64,000 bases of DNA from Calliphora vicina (Eukaryota > Arthropoda > Insecta > Diptera > Calliphoridae): NCBI RefSeq assembly GCF_958450345.1, contig NC_088784.1, forward strand, positions 44,454,278 through 44,518,277, in the 5' to 3' direction. Below the pieces are notes generated by a model that searched no databases, was not told where the DNA came from, and saw only the letters and a list, made by a program, of their open reading frames with translations. The first letter of the stretch is position 1, and every line of letters begins with the position of its first letter. Shown here in pieces: positions 25,501-37,500 of this stretch. The position numbers were made by a program, and so were the translations under genes.

Positions 25501-28500
25501 AAATACGCCATAGGGATGGGGCAGATTTGTCATTTGTAAAATAAGACAAAAAAATCGTATATTACTGTTTTATACCTTAATTCACAAAACAAAGTATAAT
25601 AAACTAGATATTTATTGTTTATTTCACATAACATAGCAAAAATAAATTTAAACAAATTGTGTTGATTTTTTCTATATTTTATCAACATTTTGCTCTAAAT
25701 CACAGGGATTCCTTGTATCTGGCGTATGTGCCCCAGGCGGAGTTGTGAGGTTTAATATAAATTGTTTTCATACTTCAAATTAAATGACCGACAAAATTAT
25801 TGTCACTTATTGTTCATTATTTTACTATTGACATTCTATCACCAACCCATATCTTTTTTGTATCACAAAAACTAAGGAAGTTAGCACAAAAATTCGCATA
25901 CTGAAATATTTTCACAGCTTGTTGAAAAACCATTAATCGCGTCTGGCTCACATCATATGTAAAATTAAACTTTCAAACTTTCAGGGATGATAAATAATCG
26001 ATAAAAGAATACATAACTTGGTAATGTATCAAAATCGATTACTCGGTTCTTAAGTTATTCGGTGTTGGCAGAATCATTCCCCCTTCTACCCTACCTTTAA
26101 AAATATTAAAGGTAGGGAAGAAGGGGGACACATCTTTTATAAAAATTGCTGGATCATCTGTATAGTACATATGTGCAAGAACCACGATCAAGCAGATAAA
26201 GTTAAGATTATGGAGTTTTTAAGATAATTACACCAATGATAGGCAAAATTGCTTTAAAAACTTAAAATCACTCAAGAAAATTTCCAGAACAATTTAATGT
26301 TTTTGAAAATTTTAATGACTTATTAAATGCTGTCATATGTTCATATATCACGAATTCCACAGAAAAGTCATCCGTATGGGTAAAAAATCAAATTGTAAAG
26401 AGAGAAGACAAATTATGTTAAATAAAATCTGTAGATTTACACATCATTTGCAAAGTTGAATTTTTAAAAATAACGGCTTTTTTCCTTCGTTTTTGTTTTG
26501 CAGTTTTTTAAGCATAATTTGCAGTAAGTGCGTGCGTTCGTTATTACCGAAAGTAAAAAAAACTTTGTCTTAAAAGTTTGTTTATAAATTGCTTATATTT
26601 ATATAAAATACATAGGAATAACTATCAACGAAATTCCAAGATAAATGAAGTTTAATAGAAAAATAAATAATGTAACATGTGCGTTACGAAATTGATATAC
26701 ATATGTTTCAATCCAGTCTCTGATATTAGAATTTCTTTCCCGGAAAATGGTATTATGTGTGGGTTTTGAGATGGTAAACCCGATTTAAAACATTTTGATA
26801 TTATATATCCATTAAAAAAAAATTCACGCGTTTCGCACATGTTACACTTTTTTTTTCTCAATACATAAAACTTGTTGTGTCTGGACACAAAATATGACTC
26901 AGTCAATTGCAATTTTGAAGATGTCATACAAATGTCCTCTCGTAATTGTACTTTATCGATCATAAATGTTAAATTCATATAAGTATCTACTAGGGTATTT
27001 AATTAATCGGGTTTCTGGTTTAATCGGTTAATCGAGCAAATAATTAATCGAGGTTTAGATTTATTCGGTTAATAATCGGTTAATTTAAATTTATTCGATT
27101 AACCGAATAATTTATATTTTCATTTTAAATTGAAAATACAACAACCTTATTTGCTAAAAAACAGCAAATAAGGTATTTGAGATCATTTTTATAAACATAT
27201 CGCCTATTTGTTGCAACAACGTCAAAACTCAAAATCCGTGTTTTATTAACTGAGTAATACAAAATATACGCTGTTCTATAATCTTTCATATAGTTTCATC
27301 AGTTTTCAAAAAAGTCAATTATTTTTTGTGTGTGAGAGTTTTTTTGTTGTAAACATCAAAATTAAAATTCATGTTTTCTAGTATAAGTATAAGATAAGTG
27401 AAAATTTGGTTAAATACAGATTAGAAAGATATTAACATCTACTGTTTATATTTCTGAAATCGCATGATTTGTTGAAAATTTATTTAAAAAATAGTAAAAT
27501 GTCATAAAATATTCAAAGACGTTTTTCTCGAAACGACTTTTTTGAATTATGACGTTGTTGCAGCAAATGAACGATGTGTGAGTTTTTTAGGGTTTTAGTT
27601 AGATCTTCTGCAATAATCTTTTATAAAAATAATATAATTTAAACGATTTTTTTCTTTAGATTTAATAAAACTTTTTTTTGGAAAAAAACTCTCTCGCTGA
27701 TTGTATATGTTGGAGAAATCAAAAGCATGATAAAGAATATTCCTTTTTGGATTGTTTTAGATTTTTTTAATTTAATAGTTTCGTTTAGTTATGATAAAAG
27801 ACTCATTTCAAAAAAAAGTTACGTCTACACATGTAAATACAAACAAAGTTTCAAATACATACATGTAAATTAAATATGTCACACTAATCATGTTTAAAAA
27901 TTATATAATTTTAATTTGAAATTTGTATTTGAATTGAAACGGAAAAATAAATACAAAAATGTGCAAAAAAAAGGAATTTCGGTTAATCGGTTAATCGACA
28001 CAAATTAATCGGTTTATTTGTTATTTGAAAATCGGCAATTTCAAATTATTCGAACAGTTAACCGTCCAAAATTAATCGGTTAACCGATTAACGGTTAATC
28101 GATTGAATACCCTAGTATCTACACAAATTTTGCTCCAAATAAGTTTTATATATATAAAACAAGTAAGAAAGTATGGTCGGTCAAGCCCGACCATATAATA
28201 CCCTACACTAAGTAAAAGAGCAAAAACTATTTTTCTTTTAAAATTTCAATAATTTATATTTTTGAGTGATTTTCGGAAGTGGGCCTTATATGGGAGCTAT
28301 GACTAATTATGGACCTATCGTAACAAAATTTGGTGACATGAATTTTGTGTATATAAAACTTATTTGGAGCGGAATTTGTGGAGATACATATATAAATTAA
28401 ACATTTAAGACCGATAAAGTCCAATTTCGGGAGGACATTTGTATGGGGGCTAGGTTAAATAATGGACCGATTTTAGCCAGTTTCAATAGGCTTGGTCCTT

Positions 28501-31500
28501 GAGCCGAAAAAATAATATGTATCAAATTTCATCGAAATATCTTCAAAATTGCGACCTGTACTCTGCGCACAAGGTTTACATGGACAGCCAGCCAGCCAAC
28601 CAGACGGACGGACGGACGGACATCGCTTAGAAAGTGATACTAAGTCGATCGGTATACTTTAAGGTGGGTGTTAGACTAATATTTTTGGGCGTTACAAACA
28701 TCTGCACAAACGCATAATACCCTCCCCACTATGGTGGTGTAGGGTATAAATACTGGACCGACACCAGAAGAGGAGAAATACCCCCATATCATGATGGATC
28801 CACCGCCTTGTTTTACGGTCTTCTTGGTGTATTTTGGATCATATGCCTTATTGTCTGGGCGCCTAACATAATATTTCCCATCGGATCCAAACAAATTTAT
28901 CTTTGTTTCGTATGACCACAGCTCAAGAAGAACGTAAACACCCCATATCATGATGGCTATATTGGATAAAGAACGAAATATGCATCCAGGACTACGTAAA
29001 TATATTGCAAAGCTTAATGCTTCCATTTTCTGAGGAAGGGATGCCCTTCAGATGGGAGTTTCAGCAGGACAATAGTCAGAAGCACTCCTCAAAATTGGCA
29101 AAATACTGGTTTGCTGTCAAGAAAGTACCTCTTATGGAATGGCCTTCGCAGTCACCGGACGTTATCCCAATGGAACACCTTTGGGGAGTGCTCAAGAGGA
29201 AGCTTGAGGGTTTCAGTCCGAAAAATAAGCACGAATTATGGGAACAAATCCAGGAAGAGTGATTTGACATTGACAAAGGCGTTTGCATAGAAATTGGTTG
29301 ATTCCATGAGCCGCAGATGCAATGAAGTTGTGAAAAACAAAATATTAAGATAAGATAGTTTTTTAACAAAAAACATAAAGATGTGCCTCGAAAAGTTAAT
29401 GCTTTTACGCGTTTCTATTATTTTTTCCAGTAAAAATATTGACTCAGTACATTGTTAGTCATATAATGTATTAATATATAGATGAAAATAGGAATGATTA
29501 TGTTATTTCTTATGCTGTATGTCTGATAAACAAAACTGCATATACATTTTTTTAAACAAAACTAAATTTGACTACCATACTTTCAAAGTTTGAAAAAAAG
29601 CATTCGTTCCTATTATTTTTTCCAACACTGTATGTATATTAGCGTGTCCCAAAAAAAAATTTTTGTTTACACTCAAGCATAATTTAAAAGCTTATAGGTT
29701 AAAGTATTTTTGAGATTTTTTTTTCAGATTTTTCAGAAGAGGTTTAGAGGTCGCTTAAGTAGAGTTTTTGCCAAAAATCGGGTTTGTCGGCCTTTTTTTG
29801 AGTTTTCTTCATAACTTTGTCAAGACCCACGCTTTTCATTACTTTTGAGCACACAGTTTAAAAGAAAAATGTCCATGTTTTATTTTTTTGTGCAAAAATA
29901 TTTAGTTTTTTTAACAGTTTTTCGTTTCAAATGTACCAACATTTTTAAGAGATCTGTGCTCGTTAAAATGATAATCGTATAGGGGCTAGTAGAAATAATG
30001 AACAGATTCCAACCAAATTCAATAGGCTTCGCCCATGTGGTAATAGAAAAGCTGTACTAAATTTTTTCTTTGAAATTGCGACTTGTTGTTTGATTACACT
30101 ATGAAAGTTTTCGTTTGCTTTATATAACTCAGGAACGGTAAAAGCAAATTCAAAAATTGTTGTCCCTAAATTAGCCTTATTTACAAAATTTATGGAAAAA
30201 TTTCGAAAAATTATAATGTAGGGCACCTTAATGAGCCAATTATTACAAAAACTAAAAACTTTTGCACACAAAAATAAAATAAGGGTGCTGTGGCTTAATT
30301 GGTTAGCGCGTTTGATCATTAAGCATGATATGGTATTTGTGGCCTGGGTTCGATTCCCAGCCGCTGCCAATCAACAACATCAGTTTATAATAATTATTAG
30401 TTTACTAATAACTAATATTTATCACAGCGCCCTCCTTCGGTGGTATAACACTAAAACGCCACCGAAGTAAAATAATTAAAGGTTGTTGGCTTGACTAATG
30501 CGCCATGTCACCACCACAGGCGCTGCAATCTGCACTAATAACAAATATAACGCGCAATTGCAGAGTTGTCAATTAAAAAGCTTTTCTTCTCCTTTCACCA
30601 CCTTTTCTTCTACTCTCTATCCCTTTTCCGAAGAAAGTAACACAATTATATATAGGCATATTAATTGCCAGAGTGTTACTTCTCTTTTTTAAAAAAAAAA
30701 AAATAAAGCATGGCAAGCATTTTCTTTTAAACTGTGTCCTCAAAAATAATTAAAATCGTGGGTCTTGACATAGTTATGAAGAAAACTCAAAAAAAACCGA
30801 ATCCAAAACTCAATTTTTAGCAAAAATTAGAGGTCGCTAAACCACATCCGAAAAATCTGAAAAAAATTTCCAAAATACAGCACCCATGAAAATAACAAAA
30901 AAAAATTAGGACACACTAATGTATATATACATAAATAGAGATTGAATTAATTCTTAATTTATTTAGAAACAATACTTCGTTCAAATTGTTTTAAATATAA
31001 ATAAATATTGTAGTACACAACCTAAATTTTTAATGATTTTAATAGAATTTAGACGAATTTACCAATGGAAACATGATTATAGCAGTCAACAACTTTGTAT
31101 GAAAGTTACATAAAATATTATACAAACTTTAACTTTGAAACCCTTTAAAACACTAATTATCCTCTCGAATTTGATAATACATACTCTCTTATATGTCAGA
31201 ATAAGGTATTGTGAATGCATTTGTAAAATTTTAGGATTGTATATTAATTTCTGATATGAAAATTAACCATATTTTCCACTGCGCCGCGGTAGGGTTTTCT
31301 CCGTGTCTGATATGGGTTGTTAGCGACCTCGAAGTACGACATTCATCATGCTATAAATGTTATTTTCTTTTGGAAACAAATCGCTGCAGTTCTATTTCCA
31401 AATCTAATTGCACAATATTATAAAAATGTTTGTCCTCAGAATAAAGCAAAGCCCTTGTAATGACAAAGCTTAACTTTTAAGGTAACTAATATTGGATATG

Positions 31501-34500
31501 ATTCTAAAAAAAATCTTATTGCACCTCAATCGTTCATCGATTTTGTAGACAATTAATGTCACAGAGCATTTTTATGGAAAATAAGTTATTGCAATTTAAT
31601 AACGAAAAGAGTGCAATTCGTTTATACCTATTTATTTCGACTATATATATATATATACGTTTTATATATCTAGAGTAAGTCGTAAGTCGAACAAGTAAGA
31701 AAGTATGGTCGGTCAAGCCCGACCGTATAATACCCTACACTAAGTAAAATAGCAAAAACATTTTTCTTTTAAAATTTCAATAATTTATATTTTTGAGTGA
31801 TTTTCGGAAGTGGGCCTTATATGGGAGCTATGACCAATTATGAACCGATCACCATGAAATTGGGTCGTCTGATTTATGTCTATATGAAAGTTAACTATGT
31901 TGAATTTTGTGTGTATGCCATAATTTTTAAGCGTTTTGCACGTTAAAGTGATTTTCGGAAGCGGGACTATATGGGAGCAATGACGAATTATGGACCGATC
32001 GTAGCAAAATTTGGTGAAATGAATTTTGTAAAGTCCAATTTCAGAAGGACATTTGTATGGGGGCTAGGCGAAATAATGGCTTGGTCCTTGGGCCGAAAAA
32101 ATAATATGTACCAAATTTGATCGAAATATCTTCAAAATTGCGACCTGTACTCTGAGCACAATGTTTACATGGACAGCCAGCCAGACGGACTGACGGTCAT
32201 CGTTTAATCGACTCAGTGTGATTCTAAGTCGATCGGAATACTTTAAGGTGGGTGTTAGACTAATATTTTTGGGCGTTACAAACATCTGCACAAACGCATT
32301 ATACCCTCCCCACTATGTAGGGTATAAAAATACGTAATCATTGTGTTTTATTGAAGATATTTCGATATAATTTGGTACATATAATTTCTTCGGCCTAAGG
32401 CCTAGAAGCCTATTGAAACTGGCCGAAATCGGTGCATTATTTCACCTGTCCTCTGAAATTGGACATTATCGGTCATAAATGTTTAATTTATGTAGGTATC
32501 TGTACAAGTTTCGCTTCAAATAAGTTTTATTTTGATCGGTCCACAATTAGTCATAGCTCCCATATAAGACCCGCATTCGTAAATCACTTCAACGTTCATA
32601 AATCTCATAAAAATTTTGGTATACACATAAAATTCAACATAAATAACTTTCACATAGACATAAACTGCGACCTAATTTCATGGTGATCGCTCGAATATAA
32701 ATTATTGAATTTTTAAAGAAACATATTACTTAGTATATTATATGATCGGGCTTGTACGACGATACTTTCTTACTTTTTATGGGAAAATGCATGGTGATAA
32801 TAATAAAAAAAACATATGGAAAAATCGTACGTTCACGACCGGTACTTAAGCCAATTAAACAAAAACCAATAGATATTTTATTGTGTAAATACCGTTAATA
32901 CACTTTTAAAATAAATTAATCGCTTTTAAATATTCCGTTCCATTTCGCAGATTTTTACATTTCACTACTGTCAGCCAAAGTTCGTTACCACATGTTTATA
33001 TCATTATGAAAACTTAAACTCGATGAAATTAGAATGGACTGGTTCATTGATTTAATTGTTTACAACGTATCAGCTTCTTCTTGTAAATATAATTTCAAAA
33101 ATAATTTTAAACCCCATTCATTTCTTCTATAATTTCGAATAAAATTTTTGAATTGAAAAGTAGATACATACTTTGCATTTAATACTTAAAACTAACTTAA
33201 AAGTAAATACTTTATTGTAATAGAGTTTCCAAAATTTTAAAGTAAAAAATAAGTGATTGTTTATAAAATCTGAGTATTTGTGTAAAAATAAAAAGAAGTT
33301 AGTTTTAGATATCAAAGAACACTAGTTATTAGTCACATTCAAATAAAGCATATTTAATTTACTATGTACTCCTTCTTATATAGATATTTTAAATGTTGTA
33401 ATTAACTGGTTTATATATATTTATTTCAATTTACAGCTCCATTAATGAACTTGTCGATTGTTCGGAAAATGCTGCACGAAAAATATGTGGTGCCGATGCG
33501 GCAAAATTTACACGCGAGTTAGTCGATAAATACGCCAATAGCTTAACAAAGGTTAGTGTTGCTTTTCTCCCCATTTACACTTTAACACACACAGATTATA
33601 CTACGAGCTCATCCAACGAGTGAGGATGTCTTCTAATAGGCCTCATTTAGCTGACTTAAAGGTTCCACGTTCCAAGGCCTTCTGCACTCCCATCATGGCA
33701 TTTTGTTTTACTTTTTTCATAGTTGATCTGTTTTTTTTGTAATGGTTTCTGAATAGTAGTTTTATGGTGGCTAAGAACCCGAAGATGAAGATTTTGTATC
33801 GAATCATTTAGAAGGAAGGGAAGAGGCGCTCTACAATTTCTTCCAATTAAGGCAAGTAGATCATAAAAGAAGGCCTGCGAAGGGATGGCCTTTTGTTTTT
33901 TTCTCTGAATATTAAGAGAACATACCCAACAAACAAAAAATACTCCTAAATGTTTTCAAACTTCTTAAATCTAAACTAAGGTTTTGCCATTTTAATGAAA
34001 ATTTGCCATTTTAATTATTCCGATCAATTGTGTTTAGACAATATTCTGAAATTCTTCTTCACCGCCTTATGGGCAATATTGTTTTAATAATAAAACACAG
34101 AATTTAAGTCTATTTGGTTAAAAAACTTCACGCTTTAATTTACATTTTTTTAAATACATATTTATTGTATACAAATAAATATTTTTTAAACACAAATTAT
34201 ATTTGATTAAAATCAATAAATAATAGATTAGATTAGCAAATTATACTTCAAAATAAAAATTTTAAACAAAATGTATTTTTTTTCCAATTTTTTTTTTCAT
34301 TTTTTGTAAAAAAATTTTTTTGGAATTGTTATTTAAAATTTTTTTTAAATTTAGAAAAAAAATTTTCTGGTTTCATTTTCTTTTTTTTTGGTGAAAAAAA
34401 AATTCGGGTTAAAAAATATTTTTTGAGTTGGACCCATTGTAGGTCCAACTTACTATTGTCTTATATACGTCGTTGCAAAGCTCTTTGAAATATCTATCAT

Positions 34501-37500
34501 TAGATATCTATACTGTCTATATTAATATCTAAGTACTCCAGATATAGGTCAAAAATCGAGGTTGTCCTGGTTTTTTCCTCATATCTCAGCCATTTGTGGA
34601 CCGATTTTGCTGATTTTAAGCAAAAACATGTCTGACAGAATTATCCCCCAGATATCTGGGGTCTTAAAAAAATTGATTTCAACAGACAGACGTACATGGC
34701 TTAATCGACTCCGCTATCTATAAGGATCCAGAATATATATACTTTATAGGGTCGGAAAATTATATTGTGGAAATTACAAACGGAATGACAAACTTATATA
34801 TACCCTTCTCACGAAGGTGATGGGTAGTATAACAAAAATAAAAGAGTCAGTCCTAAACTGAAATTTGCAATAAAATCGAATATCTTTAAAATAATGTATT
34901 GGGTGTATGACTTAAAAATGTGGGATTTACAATAAATAACGTATTTTTTAATAACGATGTTTGTGCCAACAAAGCGTCAAAATCGGGAAGTTTTGCTTTA
35001 CTTCTTTAATTTAAAAAAAGTGCCACTGATGCACACCAAGGCTTATGGTGAATGTGTTCCATCGATTTCAACTCGCGAGATAGTGGTGATTTTGACACGG
35101 AAGACAAAGATCTCCCAGTCCAGCCCATGATGATTTTAGTAAAACTTAACAAGAGCTTGCAAAATTATTGGGAGCTACTCAATAAGCAATTTCAAAACGA
35201 TTGCGAGCAGCAGGAAAGTTGGAGCTGAGAGACCTTGAAAGACGATTTCGCATGTCCGAAATGAGCTTCAACTCTATAAAAGAAAATAATTTTTGCACCG
35301 AATCATTACTTGCGATAAAAAATGGATCCATTAAAATAACCCGAAGCATAAGATATCCTATATGAAGCCCGGCCAACCAGTCGAATCGACACCAAAGCCA
35401 AACATTACAAAAAAGTGAAAAGATTGAATTAAAAGATATTTTATCTAAATTATGCAATAATATCGCGATTTGGTCAAAATGTTAGGGAAGAAAGGTTAGT
35501 AAGGATTTGTAATTAAAGATAATAATAAAATAAAATTACCAAATGAGGAGCAGGCGAACAAAACTAGAACAATACGTCATGATTTTTTTACATTTTTTTT
35601 CGGGCTCTCTAAGTACACATCTATGAAGTCACGAAATATTTTCTTTCAAAACCAGTTCGATCCTATTTTGAAAAATAAACGGAAACTAAAATGTTTGCTA
35701 GTCAATTGTTATGTAGATTGATAGGGAGGGAATCTGATCAGAATATTTCTGATGAAAATTTAATGATGAACTTTGTTTTCGAATGATTTTTAACATAATC
35801 AAAACTTGAAATATTAACTTTAGCGTTATTTTTTGTTTTTTTCTTTAACAATAAAATATTAAAAAACCTACATCAAAACTTCATTCTTTAATTTTTAAAA
35901 AAAAAAAAAAAAATTATTCGAATAATTCGATAAATTATAAACGTGTGATCTAATTATTCGAACAAGTTAAAATCTATGTGTTGTCAAAAGTCGAACTCTT
36001 GCAACAACATTGTATTAGACATCTGATTTGTAGTATTTTTGTTTGACAATACGAAGTGTCTCTTAAAGTTATACTGTCTGTTAAAAAAAATGTTTGTATA
36101 AACTTTATGTTAAAAAATAGCAAGACATTGTGATAAAAACTACTACTAATTTCATATTTTAAACACATTATCATGTTCGATGACTGATTTCAGTACTTGT
36201 AAAAATTGCAAAAAGGTTTAACTAGGGGGCAGATTTTCATGCATTTATTATTGGAAATATGCCTAAAATATACTTCAATAAAACCAAACTATGATCTAAA
36301 ATTTTAAAAAATATCCACATATATTTTTGTGGAGAAACATAAAATATTTAATATAGATCGCGCAATATCCAACAAATACACAACAGAGTTTCCAGCAGTA
36401 AAGAATCTTTAAATAATACCAGGAATTAAATTTTATAAATTTATAAACTGTTTATGCATATGGGGGTTAAACTTTAACCTCCATATGCATAAACAATTTT
36501 TAAATTTATCAAAGGTTTATAAAACATATGTATATGGGGGTAAAATTATAATTGTTCTTTCGGTCTTTTGATACATTTAATGTAAGTTTATAACTTAAAA
36601 AAAAATAAATTTTTTGAAGCTAATAAAAAACTGCATATAAATTTGCATTTTGAACAAAATATTCATTATCAAGAAAATACGTAAAAATATTACCTAACAA
36701 ATCTATTACACACCAAGGTGTGTAATTCAGATGAATTAGCATGTAAATCTGCCCCCTAAATTTTATGTACACGCATTTTGCGTCATGTTTTCTTTTAAAT
36801 TTTTATAAAATATGCCTTAATGTTTATTGGGTATATAGTTTATGTTAACGTATGTACATTAGACCGTCCCTACAAAATAGAATTCGAAGAGTCGTATTTT
36901 ACTTTTAGTATCAAAAACTAACTGATGTTGAATTTAAGGACAATCGGATACATAAACTTTTTTTAAAAGTGTTCAATAAACTTCTCTAGAGAAAATGATA
37001 TGTCTAACAAAAGTAACTTTGAACACACATCAAAAAATGTTAATTACTTAGTTATTTTTGACACTTTAACACTCGATATTATATTAAAATCATATTTATA
37101 GCATGATTTTTTTTAAGAATTAAACGAAAGTATAGGGTAAAAATTATTACAACTTTCAATCAATTTCCGACACTGTTTCAAGTTAGCCGATATTTTTAAG
37201 GGCAGGTCTAATATACATATTTGTACTGTACACATTCGTACATCCGAGAACAATAAATTGTAAGAATTTGAGAATATTTGTATGTGTAAATGTTGCATAG
37301 GAAGAAGTGACCTAAACCAAATAGTATTTTTGTTTTAAATTTTTTCTTCCTCTGTTCCTACTACATATTCTCACACATACTATATATAGTAATAGCTATA
37401 AATCCTACAGTTGATCTAACATTAAACCTCTGGTGTTTTTTTTTCAGATTTACTGCGAAGATTTTACACGACATCCGGAAATTTGTCGCAATGGTGAGGG

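Larger units (their letters stand above)
26930..28150 (-). repeat. Family 1 repeat, minus copy split by a hAT element
   Basis: The left piece has ACTTTATCGATCATAAATG and the right piece has ACAAATTTTGCTCCAAATAA GTTTTATATA. Together they match the continuous order in the copy at 39041-40451. Confidence 0.7.
19296..33436 (+). other. Intron (14.1 kb, phase 2)
   Basis: Bounded by GTAAGT and TTTCAATTTACAG. It is packed with transposons (20034-32773), including an LTR element, hAT, Tc1, a LINE remnant and foldback elements. 19296-20033 and 33031-33436 hold only AT-rich sequence. Confidence 0.7.
33552..37447 (+). other. Intron (3.9 kb, phase 0)
   Basis: Bounded by GTTAGT and GTTTTTTTTTCAG. It holds a family 2 repeat, a mariner remnant and a TA-flanked MITE. 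The stretches 33552-34237, 35720-36224 and 36760-37447 show nothing further. Confidence 0.7.

Noticed and set aside
26652..26978. 108-codon minus frame
   Set aside because: Overlaps a family 1 piece at one end and shows no domain; no splice or start context beyond chance.
30284..30368. Functional tRNA gene
   Set aside because: Three of seven acceptor-stem pairs fail and the anticodon arm is irregular, so it was kept only as tRNA-like.
29963..30370. 135-codon minus frame
   Set aside because: Runs through the foldback element and antisense to the tRNA-like sequence; no motif.
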